From NCBI GenBank assembly GCA_016285245.1, contig JAEEQH010000005.1, forward strand, positions 1 through 64,000: a stretch of DNA of 64,000 nt, given 5' to 3'. Shown in pieces: positions 51,461 to 60,452 of the stretch. The notes beneath the pieces are model-generated. The model was not told the DNA's origin and did no database searches. It saw nothing but the letters and a program-made list of their open reading frames with translations. The position numbers and the translations under genes are program-made. Every line of letters begins with the position of its first letter. The first letter of the stretch is position 1. Source of the stretch: Prevotella sp. (GTDB lineage: Bacteria > Bacteroidota > Bacteroidia > Bacteroidales > Bacteroidaceae).

Positions 51461-52633
51461 ATGAAATATATTTACTCCATCGTTCTTTTACTATGCCTAT
51501 CCCTGCCAATGAGGGCTACTGGCGGCGAGATGCCCATCATCGCCTATATGGGTGTTCCCAATGACCAGTCTACCGACGAGAATTTCAAGACGTTTAGCGA
51601 GTGTGGCTTCACTGTCAGCCTCTACGGCTATGCTACACTACGCGAATTGACGGAGGCATGCCGAGTGGCATATCGTCACGGCGTCAGCATCCTAGGACAT
51701 TGTCCTGAGACGCACGCCACCCCAGAGCGGGCTGCTGCCATACTGAAAGACCAGCAGGGATTCTTCGGCTACGTCCTGCAGGATGAGCCATCGGAAGCTG
51801 AGATTGACGCACTTGAGAAGGAGATTTGCCAGATAAAAAAAGTAGACAACAGCCATGTCTTTTACATCAATCTCCTCCCCAACTACGATGATTGGATACT
51901 GCAACATACAAAGACGCGCACCTATGCCGAATATTTAGAAAAGGGCGCAGCCACCTCGTGTCGCCAGCTGTCGTTCGACTACTATCCAGTCACGAAGGAC
52001 GGACTACGCGACGGATGGTTTGCCAATCTGGAGACCATCCGTACGAAAAGTCTGTCTAAGGGCATACCCTTCTGGGGCTTCATCCTCTCCGTACCTCACG
52101 CCATCTATCCTCAGCCCACCATTGGTTCGCTGCGCCTTCAGGCGTATACCAACTTAGCCTATGGCGCACAGGGCATCCAGTACTTCACCTACTGGACACC
52201 ATCCCCAGATCGCGAGAACGACTACCATAATGGTCCCATTGACCGAAAAGGACGGAAAACGAAGACCTACGCATTGGTGCAGCGCATGAACAGTGAATTG
52301 AAATCCGTAGCGCGCCTGTTCTATGGCGCACGCGTGACCAGCATTGGCCATCTGGGCGTCATAGATAAAGGCACCCGTCGCCAAACGATGATGCCACCTA
52401 ACCTGAACAAACTGAAAATCAGCGGCAAACGCGGTTGTATCGTCTCACAGTTCACCAAGGACGGCCATACCTACCTAGCCCTTGTCAACAAAAACTACCG
52501 CGGGAAAATGAAAGCTACCATCGGCTGGCGTAACGACACACCACGCCGCATCACGAAAAGTCTTGTTGAGGAGCCTATGAAGTCGTCTTTCACCATCGAT
52601 GCAGGTGATATTCTGCTTTTCAAACTGAAATAA
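51461..52633 (+). CDS. Exported TIM-barrel protein, glycoside-hydrolase-like
   Basis: A 390-residue exported protein with a signal peptide (MKYIYSIVLLLCLSLPMRA). The pattern of strands and helices (IIAYMGVPNDQ, GFTVSLYGYAT, GYVLQDEPSEAE, LSFDYYPV, PFWGFILSVPH, GIQYFTYWTP) is that of a TIM barrel of the GH42/GH5-like kind, with acidic residues in QDEPSE as acid/base candidate. A C-terminal beta domain (about 310-390) follows. I cannot place the family. Inside an exopolysaccharide locus it may trim, release or length-control the polymer in the periplasm. Confidence 0.65.
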   Translation: MKYIYSIVLLLCLSLPMRATGGEMPIIAYMGVPNDQSTDENFKTFSECGFTVSLYGYATLRELTEACRVAYRHGVSILGHCPETHATPERAAAILKDQQGFFGYVLQDEPSEAEIDALEKEICQIKKVDNSHVFYINLLPNYDDWILQHTKTRTYAEYLEKGAATSCRQLSFDYYPVTKDGLRDGWFANLETIRTKSLSKGIPFWGFILSVPHAIYPQPTIGSLRLQAYTNLAYGAQGIQYFTYWTPSPDRENDYHNGPIDRKGRKTKTYALVQRMNSELKSVARLFYGARVTSIGHLGVIDKGTRRQTMMPPNLNKLKISGKRGCIVSQFTKDGHTYLALVNKNYRGKMKATIGWRNDTPRRITKSLVEEPMKSSFTIDAGDILLFKLK

Positions 52634-52669
52634 TCCATCAAAAAGGGACTGCTTCTTAAAAAAAAGTTG

Positions 52670-52678
52670 TACCTTTGC
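52670..52678 (+). promoter_or_regulatory. Bacteroidetes -7 box inside the exopolysaccharide locus
   Basis: TACCTTTGC, 39 nt before the ATG at 52717; this separates the last transferase gene from the main operon and excludes the in-frame start at 52675. Confidence 0.65.
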
Positions 52679-52716
52679 ACACGCAAAAGGCACAACCACC
52701 GCCTAACAGCACGATA

Positions 52717-53532
52717 ATGAAGCAGTTCACAGTCCTCATGTCCGTCTACTATAGGGAGAACCCGCAGTTTCTCCAGCAGAGCCTCGACAGCATTTTCAAT
52801 CAAACGCTGCCGCCAACGGAGGTCGTTCTCGTACAAGACGGGCCTATGGACGACAAACTAGAACAAGTCATAGAGCGCTGTCAGAAAGAGCACACCGAAC
52901 TAAAGACCATCAAACTATCTAAGTGTCATGGGCTTGGTGGAGCACTAAACGAAGGTCTGCGACACTGTTCCTACGACCTTGTAGCCCGCATGGATACTGA
53001 CGACATTGCTAAGCCTGAGCGTTTCAAGACACAGATAGAGTGGATGGAACAGCATCCCGACACTGACGTCTGCGGCTGTTGGATTGACGAGTTCACGGAC
53101 ATCCCGACAAACATCATTTCCTCGCGCAAGCCTCCACGCGACCACGAGGACATCGTCAAGTTCGCCCGCAAGCGCAACCCGATGAATCACCCCACTGTAG
53201 TATTCCGACGTCAGGCCGTCGAACAGGCTGGCGGCTATCAGCACTTCTACCTCTTCGAGGACTACTACCTATGGATACGTATGTTGATGTATGGTAGCCA
53301 TTTCCATAACATACAGAAGTCGCTACTCTACTTCCGTATGTCCGATGATACATTCCAACGCCGGGGCGGTCTGAAATATGCGCAGTCAGAAATCAGGCTA
53401 CAACGTGAGCTCCACCAGTTGGGATTCATCTCATGGGGTACTATGATACTGAACATTTTCTACCGTAGCACTGTTCGAAATATGCCCAACAAGCTACGCC
53501 GTTTCATCTACATATCGCTCTTGAGACGATAA
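52717..53532 (+). CDS. GT2 glycosyltransferase
   Basis: A 271-residue enzyme: FTVLMSVYYRENPQFLQQSLDSIFNQTLPPTEVVLVQDGP, then HGLGGALNEGLRHCSYDLVARMDTDDIAKPER with the D-x-D site, and MNHPTVVFRR / FEDYYLWIRML with the acidic catalytic block. This is the pattern of amylovoran/colanic-acid type transferases (AmsE group). It has its own promoter, so it may be expressed apart from the rest of the locus. Confidence 0.9.
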   Translation: MKQFTVLMSVYYRENPQFLQQSLDSIFNQTLPPTEVVLVQDGPMDDKLEQVIERCQKEHTELKTIKLSKCHGLGGALNEGLRHCSYDLVARMDTDDIAKPERFKTQIEWMEQHPDTDVCGCWIDEFTDIPTNIISSRKPPRDHEDIVKFARKRNPMNHPTVVFRRQAVEQAGGYQHFYLFEDYYLWIRMLMYGSHFHNIQKSLLYFRMSDDTFQRRGGLKYAQSEIRLQRELHQLGFISWGTMILNIFYRSTVRNMPNKLRRFIYISLLRR

Positions 53533-53569
53533 ATTACGAAATACATTTGGCCGTTTGTCTTTTTTTCAT

Positions 53570-53578
53570 TACCTTTGC
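53570..53578 (+). promoter_or_regulatory. Bacteroidetes -7 box for the initiating transferase
   Basis: TACCTTTGC with TTTG at 53554-53557 upstream. The leader would be about 110 nt and contains a small hairpin (53640-53652, ACGAC/GTCGT). Confidence 0.65.
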
Positions 53579-53695
53579 ACCCGTTTTGCGGTAAGGTGGA
53601 GTTTTTTGAAAAAAAATACTTTCCTTCTGCAATAAAAAGACGACATCGTCGTTAGTATAATAAAACAAAGGTAAAAAACAGGAAAAAACACATAT

Positions 53696-54325
53696 ATGAC
53701 GGTTCACAGCAGTGGATATGTTATCGACGGAATGAACGGCTTCGAACGCAACGTAAAACGTGTGTTCGACCTTTTCGTGGCGCTCATCTGTCTAATTATC
53801 TTCTCGCCGCTGTTCCTGTTCTGTTACATCGCCATCAAGCGTGAGAAGAATGGCCCCGTCATCTTCAAGCAGGAGCGCATCGGCCGTTTTGGCCGTCCGT
53901 TCAACATCTACAAGTTCCGTAGTATGGTGGTTGACGCCGAAAAGAAAGGTCCTGCCCTGTGCGACACCGAGGAAGACGACCGTCTGACAAAGGCAGGCCG
54001 TTTCCTGCGTGCCCACCATCTGGACGAGCTGCCACAGTTCTGGAATGTGTTCAAGGGTGAGATGTCGTTCGTCGGCCCGCGTCCTGAGCGCAAGTTCTTC
54101 ATAGACCAGATTATGCTGCACGACACGCGCTATCAGTACCTCTTCCAGATTCGTCCAGGCATCACGTCGATGGCTACGCTCTACAACGGCTACACAGACA
54201 CAATGGAGAAGATGCTGAAACGTCTGGAGATGGATCTTGAGTATCTGGAGCACCGCTCGTGGGCACTCGACTTCAAGATTCTCGGTTTGACGTTCTTCAA
54301 GATTATCTTTGGCCGCAAGGTCTAG
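53696..54325 (+). CDS. Initiating sugar-phosphate transferase (PglC/WcaJ C-terminal type)
   Basis: A 209-residue inner-membrane phosphoglycosyltransferase that moves a sugar phosphate onto undecaprenyl phosphate and so starts the repeat unit. It has the single re-entrant helix (VKRVFDLFVALICLIIFSPLFLFCYIAI), then GPVIFKQERIGRFGRPFNIYKFRSMV, the catalytic D-E in HLDELPQFWNVFKGEMSFVGPRPE, and RPGITSMATL. It lacks the large N-terminal domain of WcaJ. It is the last plus-strand gene of the locus and has its own promoter. Its 3' end overlaps the convergent lipoprotein gene by 4 nt. Confidence 0.92.
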   Translation: MTVHSSGYVIDGMNGFERNVKRVFDLFVALICLIIFSPLFLFCYIAIKREKNGPVIFKQERIGRFGRPFNIYKFRSMVVDAEKKGPALCDTEEDDRLTKAGRFLRAHHLDELPQFWNVFKGEMSFVGPRPERKFFIDQIMLHDTRYQYLFQIRPGITSMATLYNGYTDTMEKMLKRLEMDLEYLEHRSWALDFKILGLTFFKIIFGRKV

Positions 54326-54762
54326 TATTTCCTAAAGCTTATTCTGACGCTGTCATTCTCCAGTCGCAGGGTGCTCTTGCTGAGCTCCAGCACATGGAAC
54401 GAGGGTTCCTGACTATAGATGCCAAGGGTGCGGAGGATGGTCATGTCCGTCATCAGCGTGTCGCCCGTGGCATGCGAAAAGTGGTTCAGGTTCCATATTC
54501 TCAAGCTGTGTTCCTCCAACGCGAACTCACCCGTCACCTCCTCAATCTGCTCCGAGTTCATCTGTACCAGCGTCCCCTGGAAGGCCCACGCCACCATCTT
54601 GTCGCGGGCGTCCGTCACTTGCTGCGTTCGCAGGTCCTCCATGAACGTCATCTGCCACAGTCCGTCCAGGTCGCCATTATCCGACGTTACGAAGTCACAC
54701 GATACACACGTCATCGCTGCGACACCTATCGTCATTGCTATTATCTTGCGTCTCATCTCCAT
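54322..54762 (-). CDS. Small lipoprotein of unknown function (DUF4847-like)
   Basis: A 146-residue exported protein. The N-terminus (MRRKIIAMTIGVAAMTCVSC) is a lipoprotein signal with Cys22 as lipidation site if translation starts at 54762. The mature part is a small beta-rich domain (GLWQMTFMEDLRTQQ ... TLVQMNSEQIEEVTGEFAL ... LRLENDSVRISFRKY) that recalls lipocalin-like DUF4847 proteins. It lies 3 nt after the Wzi-type gene, so the two are cotranscribed and may work together at the outer membrane. Confidence 0.7.
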   Translation of the reverse strand: MEMRRKIIAMTIGVAAMTCVSCDFVTSDNGDLDGLWQMTFMEDLRTQQVTDARDKMVAWAFQGTLVQMNSEQIEEVTGEFALEEHSLRIWNLNHFSHATGDTLMTDMTILRTLGIYSQEPSFHVLELSKSTLRLENDSVRISFRKY

Positions 54763-54765
54763 TTT

Positions 54766-56295
54766 TCAATTTTTCATCTCCCATCTTAGCGTCACCTGAC
54801 AGCCCAGGTTGTCGCCAAGCAGTTTACCATGGTCCATGCCCAAAGCCGCCTTCACCTGCCAGCTATGGGTCAGACGGTAGGACGCCTCGCCCATCAGACT
54901 GACATTCTCCTGTGGCTCATGCAACAACAGGTGGTACGTGCCGTAGCCGCGCTGCCAAGTAGCCAGCAACCGATAGTGCAACCGCGAGACAGGCGTACCA
55001 CTAAGTCCGAGATGCCAGGCCGTGAAGCGGTTGTTCTTCACGCGGATGGTGGCATCGTCATTGTAAAGCGGCGAACGGTAGAGGGGGTTACCCATGACCA
55101 TGCCCCAATGCTGCCAACCAGTCTGCAGACTGTGGTTGTAGTAATCATCCTTTCCGCTGATGTGCTCGCTGATAGCTGTAGTATGGTCGTGATAGACGGG
55201 ACCGCTCTGATACTTTGTATAGAGGTACTCCACAACAATATCGTCGAGCCAGTGATGATTCTTCAGTCTCAGCTCCACACCCAGCAGCATATCCTTCAGG
55301 TCGTAGAGGAAGAAGCGGCTGCGTGTGGTCTTGTTCCAATCGTCGCCAGTGCCATATCCGTCATTGTCGAGGAAAAACATTGACGACTGGTCTTCGAAGA
55401 AATGATCGGCATAGACACCCAGGTTCCATGTCGCGTAGTCCATGTTCAAGCGCATCAGCCAGCTACCCAGGTGGTTACCCTCAACGTTGGTATAGACATC
55501 GTCTGTGGCATCCTGTCCTGCCAGGGGGACGAGCGCTTTCCAGAAAGCCTTGATATTCTGGCCGTTCTTGTAGACGGCTTCGTCGGCAGGCCCCGCCAGA
55601 TGATAGGTCTCACCGCCGAACTGACAGGCCATCTCAATGCCTGCCTCGAGTGTGATGTTCTTCGGTCCCAGACGCAGATAGCCTGCCTTCGTATGTAGCC
55701 ATGAGCCCTGGATGTACCGCGTCTGCGCGTCCGTAAAGTCCTTCTGCCAGCCACCGTCGGTGGTTTTGCCGTACGAAGCATGGCCCTTCACGGCTATCCA
55801 CCCATTGGTACCAGGCACCGTCCAATAGTCGGGAAGCGCCATCCGTACGGCGGGTACGGGACGGGCATTGATGCCAAGCGTCTGCGAGCCACTGCTCAGT
55901 TCCGGGTTCTTCAGCTCCATGGGTTGCTCCTTCGCGCCAAGGGTGAGCACACCTTTCAGCCAGCGCGCCTCAATGTAAGCTTGCTGCACCACCAAGGTAC
56001 TCGTCATTCCTGTCGCCACGGCCACGTCGGCTCCGTAGCCGATGCCCCACCGCCGTCCGTCGTCAGCTGATAAAGGGCGCTGCAAGGCACCGCGCAGATA
56101 GGCATAGCTCCCCTTCACGGCACTCAGTCCGTAGCGGTTCGCGTTGAGCCACAGGGGAGTATGGTCACAATCAGCGATGGTGGCTTGCGTCTCAGCCCTG
56201 TACTGCAGGCTGTCTGTCAGACGGCTCATTTCCTGTGCCGCCAGCGGCAGTAGCGTCATGGCCGTCGTCACGGCCGTCATTATCAGTCTCTTCAA
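54766..56295 (-). CDS. Capsule assembly Wzi-family outer-membrane protein
   Basis: A 509-residue outer-membrane barrel of the Wzi family, which holds capsule at the surface. Family blocks include HTPLWLNANRYGL near the start, YIEARWLKGVLTLGAKE, and many alternating strands; it ends with QVTLRWEMKN. A start at TTG 56295 gives a signal peptide with the needed positive charges (KRLIMTAVTTAMTLLPLAAQ); ATG at 56280 would lack them. The TTG and the first codons arise from an octad array (56291-56314). It is convergent with the polysaccharide locus and probably serves its product. Confidence 0.85.
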   Translation of the reverse strand: MKRLIMTAVTTAMTLLPLAAQEMSRLTDSLQYRAETQATIADCDHTPLWLNANRYGLSAVKGSYAYLRGALQRPLSADDGRRWGIGYGADVAVATGMTSTLVVQQAYIEARWLKGVLTLGAKEQPMELKNPELSSGSQTLGINARPVPAVRMALPDYWTVPGTNGWIAVKGHASYGKTTDGGWQKDFTDAQTRYIQGSWLHTKAGYLRLGPKNITLEAGIEMACQFGGETYHLAGPADEAVYKNGQNIKAFWKALVPLAGQDATDDVYTNVEGNHLGSWLMRLNMDYATWNLGVYADHFFEDQSSMFFLDNDGYGTGDDWNKTTRSRFFLYDLKDMLLGVELRLKNHHWLDDIVVEYLYTKYQSGPVYHDHTTAISEHISGKDDYYNHSLQTGWQHWGMVMGNPLYRSPLYNDDATIRVKNNRFTAWHLGLSGTPVSRLHYRLLATWQRGYGTYHLLLHEPQENVSLMGEASYRLTHSWQVKAALGMDHGKLLGDNLGCQVTLRWEMKN

Positions 56296-56314
56296 TTCTT
56301 CAACTCTTCAATTC
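56291..56314. repeat. Octad array at the start of the Wzi-family gene
   Basis: Three 8-nt units (TTCAATTC, TTCAACTC, TTCAATTC) and a partial fourth fill the gap to the HAD gene and include the proposed TTG start codon of the Wzi-type gene. Confidence 0.7.
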
Positions 56315-56315
56315 T

Positions 56316-57014
56316 TCACAAAATTTCCATGATTTCCCTGAGCGACGTTACCTCGTAGTCGACGGGCGAAGGAGCGGGGTATTCGGGATAGCGATTAAAG
56401 TAGATGACCGCCAAGCCAGCCTGCTGGGCTCCGAGAATATCCGTCTGGAAGTTGTCGCCAATCATCAGGGTCGTAGGCACGTCAGCTCCCGTCACACGCA
56501 GGGCGTAGTCGAAAAAGGCTGGCGCGGGTTTGTTGGCTCCGGCATCCTCGCTGAGCACGACAGTATCGAAGCAGGTATCGAGTCTGCTGGCGCGCATCTT
56601 GCGGTACTGTACCTCGTGGAAGCCGTTGCTGCACATATGCAGGCGGTAGCCCCGTCGGCGGAGGTAGTCCACGAGTTCATGGGCGCCATCGACGGTGCCC
56701 GGCTTCGTGGCACAGTAATCGAGGAACACGTCGCTCACCTGTCGACAGTAGTCTTCCGTCGGCTCCAGCCCCCGACCATAGCTCAGGGGCTTGCGGAAAC
56801 GTTCTACTATGAGGTAGTCTCGCTCTATCTCGCCCTTCGAATAGCGTGTCCAAAGGTCGATGTTCGTCTCCCAGTAACGGTCGTAGAACGTCTGGGGATC
56901 ATCGAAGGCAGTAGCCCATCCGAAGTGGTCGAAGAGCTCGCGCAGGGCGATGACCGCATTACCGTGGGTGTCGTAGAGCGTGTCATCGAAGTCTATGAAC
57001 AGGTCTTTGTACAT
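56316..57014 (-). CDS. HAD-family phosphatase (YjjG-like nucleotidase)
   Basis: A 232-residue cytoplasmic HAD hydrolase. Motif I is DFDDTLYD, motif II CSNG, motif III Lys in ANKPAP, and motif IV GDNFQTDILGAQQAG. The cap is the helical C1 type. YjjG enzymes dephosphorylate pyrimidine nucleotides, including non-canonical ones; the name is by similarity. It lies downstream of trpB but is separated by an inverted-repeat terminator-like element. Confidence 0.88.
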   Translation of the reverse strand: MYKDLFIDFDDTLYDTHGNAVIALRELFDHFGWATAFDDPQTFYDRYWETNIDLWTRYSKGEIERDYLIVERFRKPLSYGRGLEPTEDYCRQVSDVFLDYCATKPGTVDGAHELVDYLRRRGYRLHMCSNGFHEVQYRKMRASRLDTCFDTVVLSEDAGANKPAPAFFDYALRVTGADVPTTLMIGDNFQTDILGAQQAGLAVIYFNRYPEYPAPSPVDYEVTSLREIMEIL

Positions 57015-57060
57015 CTTTTATGGGGCTATTATAAGAGAGGGGATGCCATAACACGCTGAC

Positions 57061-57149
57061 TTAAACAAAAATCTTCAAAAATCTAACAAAAATGGCTTTC
57101 GACAGGCTAGTTTTTTGTCAGATTTTTGAAGATTTTTGTTTTTTGACAC
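57061..57149. repeat. Inverted-repeat element, copy 2 (89 bp)
   Basis: Arms at 57063-57087 and 57117-57141 are complementary at 24 of 25 bases. Read on the minus strand it aligns with copy 1 (40878-40964) along its whole length, including the central bases. It lies 18 nt past the trpB stop codon and before the HAD gene, so it is again at a 3' end. Confidence 0.85.
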
Positions 57150-57166
57150 AGATGGGTATCTGTTGC

Positions 57167-58525
57167 TTACTTGTCAAGTTCCTTCAGGTTCTCGGCAATC
57201 ATCTCGTCAGTAACGGTGTAATTTTGCAGGTCGCCCTTGATGTAGGCCTCGTACGACGGCATATCGATGAGTCCGTGACCGCTGAGGTTGAACAGGATGA
57301 CCTTTGCCTCGCCTGTCTCCTTACATTTTTTAGCCTCGCGGATGGTGGCGGCAATGGCATGGGTGCTCTCGGGGGCAGGGATGATACCCTCGGTACGTGC
57401 GAAGAGCATACCGGCCTCGAAGGTCTCGAGCTGCGGGATGTCGACACCGTGCATCAGGCCGTCCTTGATGAGCTGGCTGATGATCATGCCGGCACCGTGG
57501 TAGCGCAGACCACCGGCGTGGATGTTGCTTGGCTTGAAGTTGTGGCCCAGGGTGTACATAGGCAGCAGCGGCGTGTAGCCAGCCTCGTCGCCGAAGTCGT
57601 AGCGGAACTGTCCACGCGTCAACTTCGGGCAGCTGTCGGGCTCGGCAGCGATGAACTCTGTCGTCTTACCGTCGAGGAGGTTATGACGCATGAAGGGGAA
57701 GGAGATGCCACCGAAGTTCGAGCCGCCGCCGAAGCATCCGATGACGATGTCGGGATACTCACCAGCCATCTCCATCTGCTTCTCAGCCTCGAGACCGATG
57801 ATGGTCTGGTGCAGGCCGACGTGATTCAGCACGGATCCCAGGGTGTACTTACAGTTGGGCGTGGTGGTGGCCAGCTCAACGGCCTCGCTGATGGCGGTGC
57901 CCAGAGAGCCGCTGTGCGTCGGGTCCTTCGTCAGGATGTCCTTGCCGGCGCGCGTCGACATCGAGGGTGACCCCTCAACGACAGCACCGAAGGTGCGCAT
58001 GATGCTGGAACGGTAGGGCTTCTGCTGCATGGTAATCTTCACCTGATAGACGGCACAGTCAAGTCCGTAGATCTTGGCAGCGTACGAGAGGGCAGCGCCC
58101 CACTGTCCGGCACCCGTCTCGGTGGTGACGTTCGTCGTTCCCTCCTGCTTGGCGTAGTAGCACTGCGGCAGAGCGGAGTTGATTTTGTGCGAGCCCAGCG
58201 GGTTTGTCGACTCATTCTTGAAATAGATGTGAGCAGGCGTTCCCAGAGCCTCCTCGAGTGCATAGGCACGGACAAGCGGCGTAGAACGATAGTACTTGTA
58301 CTTCTCGAGGACGTCCTCAGGAATGTCTATCCAGCGATGCTCGGTGTCAAGCTCCTGTACGCAGCACTCACGTGGGAAGATGTGTGCCAAATCGTCGACG
58401 CCCAGCGGCTGCTTCGTCGCGGGATGGATGGGCGGCATGGGCTTGTTGGGCATGTCAGCCTGAATGTTGTACCACTGTGTAGGAATCTCACTCTCTTGAA
58501 GGATGAACTTTTTCTGTTTTGACAT
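57167..58525 (-). CDS. trpB: Tryptophan synthase beta chain, TrpB2 type
   Basis: A 452-residue PLP enzyme that condenses indole (or indole-derived substrate) with serine to tryptophan. The PLP lysine is Lys114 in NPLGSHKINSAL, and GCFGGGSNFGG binds the phosphate. The N-terminal extension and RSTPLVRAYALE are features of the longer TrpB2 class, which acts without a tightly bound TrpA. No other trp gene is adjacent, which fits a stand-alone TrpB2. The ATG at 58525 is preferred to an in-frame start at 58561, which falls inside the -7 box. Confidence 0.93.
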   Translation of the reverse strand: MSKQKKFILQESEIPTQWYNIQADMPNKPMPPIHPATKQPLGVDDLAHIFPRECCVQELDTEHRWIDIPEDVLEKYKYYRSTPLVRAYALEEALGTPAHIYFKNESTNPLGSHKINSALPQCYYAKQEGTTNVTTETGAGQWGAALSYAAKIYGLDCAVYQVKITMQQKPYRSSIMRTFGAVVEGSPSMSTRAGKDILTKDPTHSGSLGTAISEAVELATTTPNCKYTLGSVLNHVGLHQTIIGLEAEKQMEMAGEYPDIVIGCFGGGSNFGGISFPFMRHNLLDGKTTEFIAAEPDSCPKLTRGQFRYDFGDEAGYTPLLPMYTLGHNFKPSNIHAGGLRYHGAGMIISQLIKDGLMHGVDIPQLETFEAGMLFARTEGIIPAPESTHAIAATIREAKKCKETGEAKVILFNLSGHGLIDMPSYEAYIKGDLQNYTVTDEMIAENLKELDK

Positions 58526-58557
58526 AGATTTTTGTTGTTGGTGAATGGTTACCGCCT

Positions 58558-58566
58558 GCAAAGGTA
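58558..58566 (-). promoter_or_regulatory. Bacteroidetes -7 box for trpB
   Basis: Minus strand reads TACCTTTGC, 33 nt before the ATG at 58525. Confidence 0.7.
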
Positions 58567-58609
58567 ATCATTTATTTACAATTATACGATTTACTACTTA
58601 CTATTTATT

Positions 58610-60358
58610 TCAAATGACGTCATTTTTTTTGGTTTTACGCCTACGAGGGCTTTCTTGCTCAACCGTCTCAGCTTTTCTGAGGTCGAGAAACTCTTTAGGT
58701 GTGATGCCGTACTGCTTCTTGAATGTCGTGGCAAAGTACTTCGGATCCTGGAAACCCACTCGATAGGCGAGGTCACTGATGCGGATATCGGGCTGCTGCT
58801 GGGCGATGCGCCGTGCCTCCTTCAAGCGGATGTCGCGGATGAAGATGCTGACGTTCATACCCGTCAGCGAGCGTAACTTATTATATAAGGTGGAAGCGCT
58901 GGCACCCATATCGGCCGCGAAGGCGTCGCGGTCGTAGTCGCCATCGTCCAGATGGCCACGAACACAGTCAATGGCACGTTTGAGGAACTCCTGATCGACG
59001 GTGGGATCGGCCACCGCTATCTCCTGCTCGGTCTCTTCGACACTCTTCTTGCGGAACTCCGTCTGTATACGCTTACGGTTCTCGATGATATTGTTGATAC
59101 GCAGTTCAAGATCACGCATCTTGAAGGGTTTCGTGACATAGTCGTCGGCACCGATGGTGAGCGCCTCCTCGCGGTCCTCGGACTGTGTCTTCGCCGTCAG
59201 CAGGATAATGGGCAGACGACTGGTGGCGGCATCGCCCTTGATACGGCGCGTCAATTCGTATCCGTCCATGACCGGCATCATCACGTCGGAGACAATGAGG
59301 TCTATCTCGTTGTTAGCGACGATGTCAAGCGCTTTCTCGCCGTTCGGGGCAGTGAGCACCTGATAGTGCTTACTGAACAGCTGTTGCATAAGTAGCAGCA
59401 ACTCGATATTGTCCTCGACAATGAGCAGTTTGTAGGCATCCTCGTCGAGTGGTGTCTCCGTCAGTGGCGCCTCAGCCGTTTCCTCGTCGGCTTTCTTCAT
59501 GCGGAGGGCCAGGTCAAGGATGGCACTCCGGGCGCTATTGATGTCGATGGTCGCAGTCTCGTCGGTCTGTGAAGCCGAGAACGATTCCTTGTTGATAGGC
59601 AGTACGACGGTGAACGTCGTTCCCTTACCCTCCTCACTCTCGCAGGTGATGTCGCCACCATGCAGGTAGACAAGGTCACGCGTCAGCGACAGCCCCAACC
59701 CTGTACCCATTGCCTGCATACGACGGTAGTCGCCATCGTAGTAGCGGCGGAAGAGGTTGTGCTGCTTGTCCTTCGGTATGCCGATGCCGTCGTCAGACAC
59801 CTTAATAATTATACGGTCATAGGTGTCATTGGTGCGCACCTTCAGTTGTACGTGTCCGTCCTTGTTAGTATATTTAGCGGCATTCGACAGTAGGTTATAG
59901 ATAATCTTATCCAGCTTGTCGGTGTCTATCCAGCCCATCATACTCTCAGGACGGCAGCTGACAGAGAAGGCGAGCTTGTTCTTCGCCATCAGTGGTTCTA
60001 TACACAAGGCTGTCCGCTGGATATACTGCATCACATCGCCGTGGGCCACACGCAGCTTCAGCTCGCCCGACTGCGACTTGCTGGTTTCGAGGATCTGCTG
60101 CAACAGACGCACCATTCGTTCGATGTTCAGCTGCATCAGGTCGTAGTCCTGATTGTGCTCGGGCGTCTGCTCGCGCAGATGTTCGACTGAAGCTGAAATG
60201 ACCGTCAACGGCGTCAGCAGCTCATGGGTGATATTCGTGTAGACGCGACTCATCTGCAGGCGCTGTTTCAGGCGCACGCTCCTTAGGTAGAGCTCGCGGC
60301 CAGCAAAAAAAAGACCAGTGAGCACCGCTACCGATAGGATAATTATGAGCGTCAGCAT
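58610..60358 (-). CDS. Hybrid sensor kinase / response regulator / AraC protein without sensor domain
   Basis: A 582-residue one-protein signalling system. One membrane helix (4-22) leads directly into HisKA (NITHELLTPLTVI, His45) and HATPase (NLLSNAAKYTN, DDGIGIP, GTGLGLS), then a receiver (LLIVEDN; phospho-Asp in VSDVMMP, about 360; Lys in TKPF) and an AraC-type helix-turn-helix (RIAQQQPDIRISDLAYRVGFQDPKYFATTFKKQYGITPKEF). The large periplasmic propeller of usual Bacteroidetes hybrid sensors is missing altogether. It should sense through a partner or the membrane. Targets are unknown; a four-site repeat array lies in its upstream region. Confidence 0.93.
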   Translation of the reverse strand: MLTLIIILSVAVLTGLFFAGRELYLRSVRLKQRLQMSRVYTNITHELLTPLTVISASVEHLREQTPEHNQDYDLMQLNIERMVRLLQQILETSKSQSGELKLRVAHGDVMQYIQRTALCIEPLMAKNKLAFSVSCRPESMMGWIDTDKLDKIIYNLLSNAAKYTNKDGHVQLKVRTNDTYDRIIIKVSDDGIGIPKDKQHNLFRRYYDGDYRRMQAMGTGLGLSLTRDLVYLHGGDITCESEEGKGTTFTVVLPINKESFSASQTDETATIDINSARSAILDLALRMKKADEETAEAPLTETPLDEDAYKLLIVEDNIELLLLMQQLFSKHYQVLTAPNGEKALDIVANNEIDLIVSDVMMPVMDGYELTRRIKGDAATSRLPIILLTAKTQSEDREEALTIGADDYVTKPFKMRDLELRINNIIENRKRIQTEFRKKSVEETEQEIAVADPTVDQEFLKRAIDCVRGHLDDGDYDRDAFAADMGASASTLYNKLRSLTGMNVSIFIRDIRLKEARRIAQQQPDIRISDLAYRVGFQDPKYFATTFKKQYGITPKEFLDLRKAETVEQESPRRRKTKKNDVI

Positions 60359-60383
60359 CGTTTTAGGGTTTATGATTGTGGTT

Positions 60384-60392
60384 GCAAAGATA
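60384..60392 (-). promoter_or_regulatory. Bacteroidetes -7 box for the hybrid regulator
   Basis: Minus strand reads TATCTTTGC, 26 nt before the start at 60358. Confidence 0.65.
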
Positions 60393-60452
60393 CATTTTTT
60401 TTCTCAATTGTTTTTCTTTTTGGGCAAAAATCTGAAGAAAAAGGTCAAAAAA

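Noticed and set aside
57061..57149. Inverted-repeat element as an insertion sequence
   Set aside because: Under 90 bp with no transposase; at most a non-autonomous element or terminator family.
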